A DNA stretch of 64,000 nt from Cytophagales bacterium (lineage in GTDB: Bacteria > Bacteroidota > Bacteroidia > Cytophagales > Thermoflexibacteraceae): contig JAAFKA010000004.1 of the NCBI GenBank assembly GCA_013299115.1, forward strand, positions 1 to 64,000, given 5' to 3'. Made by a program: the position numbers and the translations under genes. The notes under the pieces are model-generated. The model was not told the DNA's origin. It saw only the letters and a list, made by a program, of their open reading frames with translations, and did not search any database. Of the stretch, positions 29,336 to 38,274 are shown one piece after another (position 1 is the first letter of the stretch; the number at the start of each line of letters is the position of its first letter).

Positions 29336-32323
29336 ATGAATACACAAAACCTATTCAATCTCCTGCAAACAGACTTAGCAACGGGCTTATCTGCTGCCCA
29401 AGCTGCCCAAAGACTCCGCCAAAACGGACAAAACAAAATCACTTTGCCCCAAAGCACATGGCAAATATGGTTGGCTCGCCAACGAAAAGATAAATACCTT
29501 TGGTTGTTGCTATTTTCGATGCTTGTGAGTATTGCCACTTATTTTCAGGGTAGTGAAGACAAAGATTTGTGGCTCAATGTGCTGTTTGTCTTGCCCATTT
29601 CGCTGGGAATTGATGCTTACTACACTTTTCAGGCTGTGCGGTGGATAAAAAAACAGGCTGAACAAGCCGAAACAAGCTATGAGGTGTTGCGAGGTGGGCA
29701 AATTATCAAACTCTTTGGTTATGAATTAGTAAAAGGTGATGTGCTGTATGTGGCACAAGGGCAAACTTTGCCCGCAGACCTTTATTTGGTAGAGGCACAC
29801 AATTTGGCAGTAAACGAGGCAGTCTGGACAGGTAGCCCCAAAAGTATAGAGATAAAAATAAACTCTCTTGTCAATCTATCCAATTTGCAACCCACCGACT
29901 TGCAAGTATTCAGAAAAGGCTGCAAAGTGGTGAGGGGCAGAGCAAAAGGTGTGGTGCAAGCAACAGGCAATGACACCGAAACAGGACAAGTTTTGCAGGC
30001 TTTGCTCCAATTACCTAAGCAAACAGGTATTTTGCAGACTACAATCAATCAGCTGGCTGTTTACTTATTTGCTATTGCCAGCTTTTTTACAGTGTTTTTT
30101 TATGCTTTGTATTGGATAGAAGTAAAGCAAGGTATAGAAGTAGGCTTAGAATTGAGCAAAGAAGGGGAAATTTTGCAACTATTCAACCTCCTTGTTTTAA
30201 AAGGTCTGTATCTGCAAATCAAGGTTTCACAAGCCATTGCCATTCATAGGCTCAGACGCAAGCAACTCATTGTGCAAGCCTTTGACAGAGCCGAAACTTT
30301 GGGCTACGTAAATAGGTTGCTCTTAGACAAAACAGGAACTTTGACCGAAGGGCAGATGAAAATAGACGGTTATCTGTTTGCTAATCAAGAGTTTACAGTT
30401 TTAGATAATTCGGTTGTGAGCAACCTCATACACAACGACAAGCAAAACAATTCGGTTGTGAGCAACCTCATACACGGACAAAACTTTACTTTAAAAGATT
30501 TTTTATTGGCAGGTTACTATGCTGCGGATATAAAATTGGAGAAAAACAACAAGGAAATAGCTTTTACAGAGGATTGGGTTTCGTCTATGGCTACGGCTTG
30601 GCAGCAAACCAATATTGCCCAGAAAAATCCAACTGCTGCTACCTCTTTGCCCACCATCATTGGCGACCCTTTCGACAGTGCATTTGGGAGGTTGTTGGTA
30701 GATAACGAAATAGACAATGGGCAGTTGCCTTACGAACAAGTGGCGTTGTTTCCTTTTGACAATGCACACAAAACCAGCCTTGCCGTTTTGCAACCCCGCC
30801 ACCAACAGCCCGATGGATTGGCAGAGGGGTTGGTGGTCATCAAAGGGTCATCTTCGCAACTGCTCAATGCTCTTTGCAGCCACTACCAAGACCAAGACCA
30901 AATTTTGCCCCTCGACAAGCAAAAACGCAGTGAAATAGACCAAAAAATACAGGTGCAACGCAACCTCACAGGAGCATCAATAGTTTCTATTGCCTATAAA
31001 CGAATTAAATTGCGTAAGGTCTATACAAGAGAAAACCTTGAAAACCAACAAGATTTTATTTATGCGGGCTTTGTGCGTATCTATGAACCCTTGCAAGAAG
31101 GCATCAATACTGTTTTGCAAACTGTCCAAAATTACCAAATAAAAATCTGCGTACTCACAGGAGATAGTGCCGAAGCAGCACAAGCTATCTTACAAAATCA
31201 GGATTTGAAACAGCATTTGGCAGCAATTAAATTGGCAGCAAACACAACCAATTTGGTATGCACAGCCAAAGATTTTGCGAGTAAAAAGGAACAGGAAAAA
31301 ATTGGTTTTCTAAGTCAAGAGTTTAGTATGATTGCAGGTTGTACAGCAGAAGATAAACAGCAAGTAGTTGATTTTTTGCAGACTCAGCAAGAAACCATAG
31401 CTATGATAGGCGATGGCAACAATGACGCAAGGGCTATGCAGCAAGCCCTAATTGGTGTAGCCACTACTCAACAGTACAACGAAGTGCTATGGAAAACAGC
31501 AGCCCTACTGACCTTAAACAAAAAAATTGCAGGCATCAGCCAAGCTATTGCACAAGGAAGATTGATTTTTTATAACTTCCAAAAGCTATTGGCAGCAAAT
31601 TTTCCTTTGAGTATGGTCGCCATTTTGCTTTTTCTGATAGGTAATTTGCAATTTTCTTTTTTCTACCAGCCTTGCGACTGCCTCGAAGCCCCCACCCTTA
31701 CTTTGCTCGACAAATTCAAAGTGTTTTTAAGTTGTTCGGTAGAAATTGGTATCAACAAACACTACTTTGCTGTTTTGTTTTTTGTAAAAACCTTGCCCAT
31801 CATCATGCTGGCGTATGACGACACGCAAAACTCGGTTGCTTCGCCCAATTTTCGCTATGCTTCCTTGCTCACACCCAAGCTGTTTTGGGATTCGTTGCTC
31901 ACCAGTTTGGTATTTACTTCTCTCTTGGTGTTTGTATTTTTTTGGGCGTGGTCAGCAGAAAGCACGCCTGCCGATTGGTTGATGACTAATCCTCACCTTT
32001 TGAAATCTTTTATAGTCTATCACAAAAAAACTGTGGGTATTAGTAGCACTTTTTTTGTTTATCTCACCATTTGTTTTTTGCAAGTTATCAACATCTTGTC
32101 GGTTCGCAGCCCGCATAGTTTGTTTGCAGCCTCTACCCTACTGAATAAAAAACTCTGGTATTCTTTTTTGCCTATGTTTTTGTGGGCAATTTATTTATGG
32201 TTTGCTTTTTATAATCCTCTCTTGACTTATTACCAAATCTCCATAACTTTTCATACGTGGTTTGCCCCTGTGGTAGCTGCTGCCTTGTTTTTGTTGTTTG
32301 TGGAGGGGAGGAAAAAGTGGTAA
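29336..32323 (+). CDS. Divergent P-type ATPase
   Basis: The 995-aa protein has the phosphorylation motif D331-K-T-G-T-L-T and the hinge motif G-D-G-N-N-D (692-697), which define P-type ATPases. It also has an N-terminal cation-ATPase-like segment (FNLLQTDLATGLSAAQAAQR) and a C-terminal bundle of about six helices. Unusual points: the actuator TGE loop reads T165-G-S-P, losing the Glu needed for dephosphorylation. The membrane P-E-G-L motif before DKTGT is replaced by VLKGLYLQIKVSQAIAIHRL. Residues NSVVSNLIH occur twice (27-nt repeats at 30407 and 30449). It is probably a degenerate or specialised transporter of unknown substrate. Confidence 0.85.
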   Translation: MNTQNLFNLLQTDLATGLSAAQAAQRLRQNGQNKITLPQSTWQIWLARQRKDKYLWLLLFSMLVSIATYFQGSEDKDLWLNVLFVLPISLGIDAYYTFQAVRWIKKQAEQAETSYEVLRGGQIIKLFGYELVKGDVLYVAQGQTLPADLYLVEAHNLAVNEAVWTGSPKSIEIKINSLVNLSNLQPTDLQVFRKGCKVVRGRAKGVVQATGNDTETGQVLQALLQLPKQTGILQTTINQLAVYLFAIASFFTVFFYALYWIEVKQGIEVGLELSKEGEILQLFNLLVLKGLYLQIKVSQAIAIHRLRRKQLIVQAFDRAETLGYVNRLLLDKTGTLTEGQMKIDGYLFANQEFTVLDNSVVSNLIHNDKQNNSVVSNLIHGQNFTLKDFLLAGYYAADIKLEKNNKEIAFTEDWVSSMATAWQQTNIAQKNPTAATSLPTIIGDPFDSAFGRLLVDNEIDNGQLPYEQVALFPFDNAHKTSLAVLQPRHQQPDGLAEGLVVIKGSSSQLLNALCSHYQDQDQILPLDKQKRSEIDQKIQVQRNLTGASIVSIAYKRIKLRKVYTRENLENQQDFIYAGFVRIYEPLQEGINTVLQTVQNYQIKICVLTGDSAEAAQAILQNQDLKQHLAAIKLAANTTNLVCTAKDFASKKEQEKIGFLSQEFSMIAGCTAEDKQQVVDFLQTQQETIAMIGDGNNDARAMQQALIGVATTQQYNEVLWKTAALLTLNKKIAGISQAIAQGRLIFYNFQKLLAANFPLSMVAILLFLIGNLQFSFFYQPCDCLEAPTLTLLDKFKVFLSCSVEIGINKHYFAVLFFVKTLPIIMLAYDDTQNSVASPNFRYASLLTPKLFWDSLLTSLVFTSLLVFVFFWAWSAESTPADWLMTNPHLLKSFIVYHKKTVGISSTFFVYLTICFLQVINILSVRSPHSLFAASTLLNKKLWYSFLPMFLWAIYLWFAFYNPLLTYYQISITFHTWFAPVVAAALFLLFVEGRKKW
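30407..30475 (+). repeat. In-frame duplicated palindromic unit inside the P-type ATPase
   Basis: 27-nt units at 30407-30433 and 30449-30475 are identical (AATTCGGTTGTGAGCAACCT...). Each contains a small palindrome GGTTGtgagCAACC and encodes NSVVSNLIH. They lie just after the phosphorylation site, in the nucleotide-binding domain, where a surface loop would tolerate insertion. Confidence 0.85.
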
Positions 32324-32420
32324 ATGTTTAGGAGAACTGCCTTTAGCCAATTAAAATGTTTGCTTACAAGTTTATTTACTCAAATAACTAATTGCACTTA
32401 ATTATCTGATACCTCAAATT

Positions 32421-33197
32421 ATGTTTTCTGCACCACTTTCCACCCAAATCATAGGCAAAAATCTTGTTTATTTGCCCACTTGTGCCTCTACCAATGCCGA
32501 AGCACAGGCTTATCTGCAACAATCCTATCCCTTAGAGGGGACTGTTGTTGTTACCTCCGAGCAAACCGCAGGGCGTGGACAACGTGGCACTACTTGGGAA
32601 ACTGCCCCCCACCAAAATCTCACGTTTTCTATCATTCTTGCTCCAAAATTTTTGCAGGCTACTGAGCAGTTTCAGCTCAATGTGGCGGTTACAGTTGGCA
32701 TAGTGCAAGCCTTGCAACGCCATATTGCCCTACAAATTAAATGGTCAAATGATTTGTATGCAGAAGGTAAAAAAATGGGCGGAATTTTAATAGAAAATAT
32801 TTTGCAACATAATTACCTGAGATACAGTATCATAGGTATTGGTATCAATGTCAATCAAATTGATTTTGGGCAATTTGCACTCACCGCACCGCCTACCAAA
32901 CAGCCCACTTCTTTGCACGCACTTACCCAACAGACTTATAATTTGCAACACCTATTGAATGATATTTTGTTGGGCATAGAGCAAACTTATTTTCAGTTGC
33001 GAACTAACCAATTTAATTTATTAAAAATGCAATACCTCCAACACCTTTTTTGGTATCAAGAACTACATACTTTCGAGGTGGCAGGCAAATTAGTTGAGGG
33101 CTACATCACAGGCATAGACTCGCAAGGCAGATTGGCAGTTGCCATAGAAAATACGTTGCAATATTTCGATGTGAAGGAGATTGTGTTTGTACAATAG
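32421..33197 (+). CDS. birA: Biotin--[acetyl-CoA-carboxylase] ligase
   Basis: The 258-aa enzyme attaches biotin to the carrier protein of acetyl-CoA carboxylase. The conserved biotin/AMP-binding segment is T-A-G-R-G-Q-R-G-T-T-W-E (about residues 50-60), with LQIKWSNDLYAEGKKMGGIL about residues 100-120 containing the K-W-P/S-N-D motif. A C-terminal SH3-like segment follows (VEGYITGIDSQGRLAVAIEN). There is no N-terminal HTH, so it is the monofunctional class and not a repressor. Confidence 0.96.
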   Translation: MFSAPLSTQIIGKNLVYLPTCASTNAEAQAYLQQSYPLEGTVVVTSEQTAGRGQRGTTWETAPHQNLTFSIILAPKFLQATEQFQLNVAVTVGIVQALQRHIALQIKWSNDLYAEGKKMGGILIENILQHNYLRYSIIGIGINVNQIDFGQFALTAPPTKQPTSLHALTQQTYNLQHLLNDILLGIEQTYFQLRTNQFNLLKMQYLQHLFWYQELHTFEVAGKLVEGYITGIDSQGRLAVAIENTLQYFDVKEIVFVQ

Positions 33198-33280
33198 ACC
33201 TTATTTTGGTAATGACAGATGAAGTAGTTAGACTTAAATAATCGACAGTGTTTTAATGTCTATGTATCTGATTATCATAA

Positions 33281-33309
33281 TTATCCGCCACCTCAAAGGT
33301 GTCGGATAA
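33281..33309. repeat. Hairpin repeat TTATCmGACACCT, intergenic copy
   Basis: 13-bp arms with a CAA loop. The same unit (with compensating base changes) occurs inside the SpoIIE sensor gene at 41665-41693. A half-copy (TTATCTGATACCTCAA) is at 32403 before birA. Confidence 0.8.
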
Positions 33310-33435
33310 TTGGGTTTAACTACTTAATAATGTAGAAACTCTATGAGCAGTAATATTTCTTTGAAAAATGTTACTGTACAAAATCAAAAATATTTGTAAT
33401 TTTTTATAATTTTGCAATTACTTCGTATGAAATAG

Positions 33436-33526
33436 GGTAGTGCCGCAGATATAATGCTCAGAACTAACATTTCTTTGAGAAATATTAGTTCTAAGGTGTT
33501 TGTAGCATTACTTGTGTGGCACTACC
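33436..33526. mobile_element. Nested palindromic element, copy 1 (91 bp)
   Basis: The outer arms GGTAGTGCC / GGCACTACC enclose AATGCT/AGCATT arms and an inner hairpin GAACTAACATTTCT...AGAAATATTAGTTC. A second element of the same design is at 62626-62706. It has no coding capacity. It looks like a small non-autonomous element or a structured RNA element. Confidence 0.75.
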
Positions 33527-33602
33527 TGAAATAGCAAGTAGTGTGTGCAAGATAAAAAACACACAACTTATCTAATTTTTGTTTATTTACAAACCAAAAT
33601 CC

Positions 33603-35891
33603 ATGAACAAACATTTTGCTTGGTACTTTTTGCTGCTGCTACTCAATCTGTTGGCAAGTTGTAAGACCACCGAAAACAAAACCCCAAAAATAGACGAAAC
33701 ACCACTTGTGCAAGTAGGCAAACAAGTGGTTTCGGTAGATGAATTTCGTTATATTCACGACAAAAACAACGCCCAAGACTCTGCTGCCTACGCAGAAACC
33801 AACCTTCGGAATTATTTGGAACTATTTGTCAATTATAAACTCAAAGTTTTGGAGGCGGGGAGTTTGGGCATGGACACTACTGCCGAGTTTAAAGCGGAGT
33901 TGGCACACTACAAACAACAACTTTCAAAACCTTATTTGACAGACACCGAAGTTAGCAACCAATTAGTGAAGGAGGCTTACCAACGGTTGGGCGAAGAAAT
34001 TAGGGCTTCGCATATCTTGTTGCGAGTTTCGGTTATGGCTGCCCCTGCCGATACGTTGGCTGCTTACAACAAATTAACCGATATTCGCAAAAAAGTCTTA
34101 CAAGGCGAGGATTTTGCTACCCTTGCCAAACAACATTCGGAAGACCCCAGTGCAGCCCAAAACAGTGGAGATATTGGCTATTTTACGGCTTTGCAAATGG
34201 TCTATCAATTTGAAGACATGGCATACAAAACTCCCTTGCAAGGAGTTTCGCCTGTTTTTCGTACCAAATTTGGGTATCACATCTTGAAAGTTACCAAACG
34301 CCGCCAATCCAGTGGACCTATCAAAGTTGCTCACATTATGGTCAGGGCAACCGAAGGCATCAGTGCAGAAGACTCTTTAGCTGCAAGCAAAAAAATTCAG
34401 GAAATTTATAGCCGTTTGCAAAGCAAAGAGGATTGGAGTGTACTTTGCGAAAAATATTCAGACGACTTAGAATCTCGCAACAAAGGCGGCGAACTCAAAT
34501 GGTTTTCACCGGGCAATATGTATCCTACCTTTGACGAAGCTGCTTTTGCTTTGCAAAACAAAGACGAAATAACTACACCAGTTAAAACAATTTACGGCTG
34601 GCATATCATTAAGTTGTTGGAGAAAAAACCCTTAGAAGGTTTTGAAACCTTAGAGCCTGTGCTGAAAAGAAAAATTGCCAAAGACTCTCGTTTGGAAATA
34701 AACAAAGCACATTTGGTAACAAAAATAAAGAAAGAAAACAAGTTTGTGCAAAGTGGCAAAGCCGAAAAATTGGTAATGAGCAAAGCAGATACGGCTATGC
34801 TCAAAAAAGGTTGGAAATTTAACCGCAATGACAAGGATTTGCCTACGATTTTGTTTTCGCTAAACAAGCAAAAATATTCGTTGCAAAACTTTTTTACAAC
34901 CTTAGAAAAACAAGAACCACCTACTGAAAAAGTAGTTGCACCTTACTATGTCAAGCAAAAATATCAGGAATTTGTCAATCAAACTTTATATGACTACCAA
35001 AACGACCATTTGGAGGAAAAAGTCCCCGAATATCGTTACCTGATGAACGAATACAGAGATGGGACTCTGATGTTCAAAATAATGGAAAAAAATATCTGGA
35101 CAAGAGCCTTGACAGATACTGCTGGTTTACGCACTTATTTTGAGGCTAACCGCAGCAAGTATCGTTGGAAAGACAGGGCTGTTGCCACCATTTACACTTG
35201 TGAGTCAGAAGAAATGTTGAGAAAATTGCAAACAGAAATCCAAAAAGACTACCATCTGAACAAAGCAGCCAATTATAAACCTGTTTTGTTTGAGCCTAAT
35301 AAATCTTACTTAGATTCTGTTCAGCAAGACTACCTCGATGACTTGGTATTTGCCCTCCGCAACGACACACTGAGTTTGGTCGAATTGCAAGGTTATGCCC
35401 TCAAAAACGAAAAAAATGAGGTGGCTGTCAAAAGAATAGAAATTATCAAAGAATTTTTGGTTGCCAATGGTATCAATTCTCGTCAAATAGCTTCCAAAAA
35501 TTTGGGCAAAACGACCAATAACAAAAAAGGCGGTGTGGATTTGGTATTGTACTCAAAATCGAGCAAGGTATTGCTTGCCAATTTAGCTGCTGAAAATCCG
35601 TTGGGCATACAACTTTCAGAAGGCACTTTTCAGCGTGGCGAAAATGCAGCTATAGACCAAAGTAGCTGGCAAACAGGTACTTACACTGTAAAAGATAGCA
35701 AAGATGCCAACAGGTTTCACTTTGTTACAATACACAAAGTGATGTCCGCAGCCAACAAAAAACTGAACGAAACCAAAGGGGCTGTGGTATCGGACTTCCA
35801 AAATTTCTTGGAAACTGAATGGATGCAACAACTCAGAACAAAATACGAGGTGAAAGTGCAGGAGGAGGCTTTGAAAAGATTGGTAAAATAA
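33603..35891 (+). CDS. PpiC/SurA-type peptidyl-prolyl isomerase lipoprotein
   Basis: From ATG 33603 the protein is 762 aa. It has a lipoprotein signal (FLLLLLNLLASC). A SurA-like N-terminal helical region and two parvulin domains follow. The first is about residues 130-230 (EIRASHILLRVSVMAAPADT, HSEDPSAAQNSGDIGYFTAL, VSPVFRTKFGYHILKV) and the second about 235-340 (IKVAHIMVRATEG, YSDDLESRNKGGELKWF, ITTPVKTIYGWHIIKLL). The large C-terminal half is not enzymatic. It is likely a periplasmic chaperone for outer-membrane protein folding. I rejected the start at 33579, because 33603 begins the signal peptide. Confidence 0.92.
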   Translation: MNKHFAWYFLLLLLNLLASCKTTENKTPKIDETPLVQVGKQVVSVDEFRYIHDKNNAQDSAAYAETNLRNYLELFVNYKLKVLEAGSLGMDTTAEFKAELAHYKQQLSKPYLTDTEVSNQLVKEAYQRLGEEIRASHILLRVSVMAAPADTLAAYNKLTDIRKKVLQGEDFATLAKQHSEDPSAAQNSGDIGYFTALQMVYQFEDMAYKTPLQGVSPVFRTKFGYHILKVTKRRQSSGPIKVAHIMVRATEGISAEDSLAASKKIQEIYSRLQSKEDWSVLCEKYSDDLESRNKGGELKWFSPGNMYPTFDEAAFALQNKDEITTPVKTIYGWHIIKLLEKKPLEGFETLEPVLKRKIAKDSRLEINKAHLVTKIKKENKFVQSGKAEKLVMSKADTAMLKKGWKFNRNDKDLPTILFSLNKQKYSLQNFFTTLEKQEPPTEKVVAPYYVKQKYQEFVNQTLYDYQNDHLEEKVPEYRYLMNEYRDGTLMFKIMEKNIWTRALTDTAGLRTYFEANRSKYRWKDRAVATIYTCESEEMLRKLQTEIQKDYHLNKAANYKPVLFEPNKSYLDSVQQDYLDDLVFALRNDTLSLVELQGYALKNEKNEVAVKRIEIIKEFLVANGINSRQIASKNLGKTTNNKKGGVDLVLYSKSSKVLLANLAAENPLGIQLSEGTFQRGENAAIDQSSWQTGTYTVKDSKDANRFHFVTIHKVMSAANKKLNETKGAVVSDFQNFLETEWMQQLRTKYEVKVQEEALKRLVK

Positions 35892-35900
35892 AAAGATAAA

Positions 35901-36018
35901 TAGAGGTTATTACGATTTGTACCGTACTCTTTGGCGGGGGTTGCCTCCAACTGCATGGTCAATTAGTTGAAAATCAAGAAGTTAATTTTCTATACAAAAA
36001 TTATCGTAATAACCTCTA
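35901..36018. mobile_element. MITE, copy 2 (118 bp)
   Basis: Same 16-bp terminal inverted repeats and length as 27182-27299, with only a handful of substitutions inside. It sits just after the PpiC-type gene. A separate hairpin (CCTATAAGG...CCTTATAGG, 36024-36050) follows. Confidence 0.9.
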
Positions 36019-36109
36019 TTAGACCTATAAGGCTTTAAAAACCTTATAGGTACATTCGGCTAAAACTAATAAATTTGCCTCGATACTACTAATTTTATTG
36101 AGATAAAAA

Positions 36110-36865
36110 ATGCTCAACAAACTACTTTCTTTTTTTTCAGGCAGGCAAATCACTGTCAATGCCCAATTTGCCAAGCAACGCATGGCGGCGGGTGAACTGC
36201 TGGAAGGTAAGTTGCTGATAACCAATCTCTCCGCTCACGAAACTTTATTGCAAAACTTGAAAATAGCCTTTATTTCTTCTTTTCAAAGACCTCTGAAATT
36301 TCAGATAGAAAAAGAAAATTATTTGCTTTTCCACGCCTTGCTACGTGATAAATTGACTGTTTTGGGCAGTGAAACCTGCGAAATGCCGTTTAGTTTTCCA
36401 ATTCCTTTTTATATGCCTGTAGTGCCTGCAACGGCTTTGGTTAAAACTTCGGTCAGCTATGCCACCTTACAGACTGCCCACGACCAAGACGAACTATTGA
36501 TTTTGCCTTCTGTTCGGGTGCAGGCTTTGTTTGATGCTTTTTGGGAATTAGGGTTTAAACACACCGCATTGAGTGGCTATGTGGAACGTCATTTGCAACA
36601 ACCCCTACAAATTTTTTCGTTGAAACCTATCAAAGAACCTTATTTGGGCAAGTGCAAAGATGTAGAGTTTTTTGTGGAAGAAACAGCCGAAGGATTGACT
36701 ATTTTTATGACTATCAACAAGATGCGAAAAGAATTTTTGGGGACTACTCTCGACAATCCCACCCAAAAATACAACAAAGCTAAGTTTTTCATTGCTCCTT
36801 TTGAAATGATTGATAACAATTTGTTGGCTTACTATATAGACAAGTTATTGAAAATGAATAAGTAA
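36110..36865 (+). CDS. Spo0M-like arrestin-fold protein
   Basis: The 251-aa protein has the layout of Spo0M (SpoOM family): two arrestin-like beta-sandwich halves. The N-terminal half contains QRMAAGELLEGKLLITNLSA and the central part MPFSFPIPFYMPVVPAT. The second half has SGYVERHLQQPLQIFSLKPI and KCKDVEFFVEETAEGLTIFM. In non-sporulating bacteria these cytoplasmic proteins have unclear roles, possibly as adaptors. It has no signal peptide. It stands alone between the MITE and a TPR gene. Confidence 0.65.
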   Translation: MLNKLLSFFSGRQITVNAQFAKQRMAAGELLEGKLLITNLSAHETLLQNLKIAFISSFQRPLKFQIEKENYLLFHALLRDKLTVLGSETCEMPFSFPIPFYMPVVPATALVKTSVSYATLQTAHDQDELLILPSVRVQALFDAFWELGFKHTALSGYVERHLQQPLQIFSLKPIKEPYLGKCKDVEFFVEETAEGLTIFMTINKMRKEFLGTTLDNPTQKYNKAKFFIAPFEMIDNNLLAYYIDKLLKMNK

Positions 36866-36946
36866 TTAGTTCTTTTCACTACCTTTGCACTTTCTTATTC
36901 ATTCCTAAATAGCTACCTCTCAAAGTATAGTTGGCTACTTCAAAAT

Positions 36947-38074
36947 ATGGTGAAACCTATCTGCTTGTTTATCAGCACGTTATTATTATTCTTGTTAAAT
37001 AATTTTTGTGTGTTGGCTCAAAGTCCTCCCTTGTCGCAGCACCCCATTGCTTTGCAGTTGCTCAAACAAGGCACGCAAAAAATGTATAACTATGAATTTG
37101 CGACTGCCCAATACCACTTCGAACAGGCAGAAAAATTGCTACCCGAACACCCCGCAGTGCCTATGTTGCGTGCTGTTTTGCTGTATTGGCAAAATTTGCC
37201 CTTGCACGAAACCAATCCGCAATTACCAAAAGTGGCAGCTTTGCTCAAAAAATCTATTTTGCAAGCCCAAGCCATGCAAAAGAAAGACAAAAAAGATGTG
37301 GAAGGTGTCTTTTTTGAGTTGGTTTCTCGCAGTATTATGATGCAGCACTACGCCAAAGTGGGGCAATCGATGAAAGCCTTAGCCGAAGCCAAAGATATGT
37401 ACGGGTTGTTGAAACAAGGTTTTGATTTGTTGGATACTTACAATGAATTTTATTTTTCTACGGGTTTGTATAACTACTACCGCGAGGCTTATCCTGATGA
37501 AAAACCTTTTTATAAGCCTTTTATGTGGCTTTTTCACAGTGGCGACAAGCTGCTGGGGCTAAAACAGTTGGAATATGCCTCACGTCATTGCACCATTACC
37601 CAAACCCAAGCCTACTTTTTTTTGACCCATATTTACCTCTCTTACGAAAAAAATGTGCATAAATCCATTGGTTATGCCAAAGATTTGACTGTTTTGTTCC
37701 CCAAAAATCGTTATTTTCTGAACAGGTACATAGAAACTTTGCTGTTGGCAAAACAATATGAAACGGCTTTGCCCCTTGTGCAGCAACTGTTGAAAGAAAC
37801 CTCACACGAAAATTATACGGTCTTGATAACTAATATTCAGATGGGAATTTTGGAGGAAAAAAGAAACAAAAATTTGGTGGCTGCCAAAACCTATTACCAA
37901 AATGCTTTGCTTTTTGCCAAACCTTTTGGCAATACAGGCAAACACCAACAAGCCTACTGTTATTTGGGATTGAGCCGCATAGCTGCCCAAGAAAACAAGC
38001 CCAAAGAAGCAAAAGAGTTGCGAAAAAAAGCAGAAGAGTTGGCAGAATATCAATATATTTTTAGGTTTGAATAA
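36947..38074 (+). CDS. Secreted TPR-repeat protein
   Basis: The 375-aa protein has a signal peptide (LFISTLLLFLLNNFCVLAQS). Helical TPR-like repeats run through its length: YNYEFATAQYHFEQAEKLLP, then KPFYKPFMWLFHSGDKLLGL, and near the end AKTYYQNALLFAKPFGNTGK. It is probably periplasmic or outer-membrane associated and scaffolds other proteins. No enzymatic motif. A REP cluster follows its stop. Confidence 0.8.
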   Translation: MVKPICLFISTLLLFLLNNFCVLAQSPPLSQHPIALQLLKQGTQKMYNYEFATAQYHFEQAEKLLPEHPAVPMLRAVLLYWQNLPLHETNPQLPKVAALLKKSILQAQAMQKKDKKDVEGVFFELVSRSIMMQHYAKVGQSMKALAEAKDMYGLLKQGFDLLDTYNEFYFSTGLYNYYREAYPDEKPFYKPFMWLFHSGDKLLGLKQLEYASRHCTITQTQAYFFLTHIYLSYEKNVHKSIGYAKDLTVLFPKNRYFLNRYIETLLLAKQYETALPLVQQLLKETSHENYTVLITNIQMGILEEKRNKNLVAAKTYYQNALLFAKPFGNTGKHQQAYCYLGLSRIAAQENKPKEAKELRKKAEELAEYQYIFRFE

Positions 38075-38090
38075 TTTTTTTGTATATTGG

Positions 38091-38252
38091 CTTTCATACG
38101 TTGGCAATGGTGCTTTTGTACGTTGGCAATGGCGTTTTGTACGTTGGCAATGGTGCTTTTCGCACCTTGACAATCGTACAGTTTCTGTTTACATACGATT
38201 GTCAAGGTCTGAACGGAACTGCCTAAGTCATTGCCAATGTACAACATGGTTA
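38091..38252. repeat. REP-like palindrome cluster
   Basis: Three tandem half units (ACGTTGGCAATGGTGCTTTT) are followed by CGCACCTTGACAATCGTAC. A long-loop unit (ACGATTGTCAAGGTC...GTCATTGCCAATGTAC) closes the cluster. It belongs to the same family as the RAYT-flanking repeats, with GGCAA in place of GTCAA. Confidence 0.85.
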
Positions 38253-38274
38253 TATTTTCTATTTTTTTACCACT

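Larger units (their letters stand above)
33198..33602. other. Intergenic region rich in palindromes
   Basis: No gene is seen in this 400-bp region. It holds hairpin 33281-33309 (TTATCCGCCACCT caa AGGTGTCGGATAA), a related hairpin family member at 33345-33375 (GTAATATTTCTTTGAAAAAT...TTAC), and the nested element at 33436-33526. The promoter of the downstream lipoprotein gene is probably the box around 33567 (TAATTTTTG). Confidence 0.7.
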
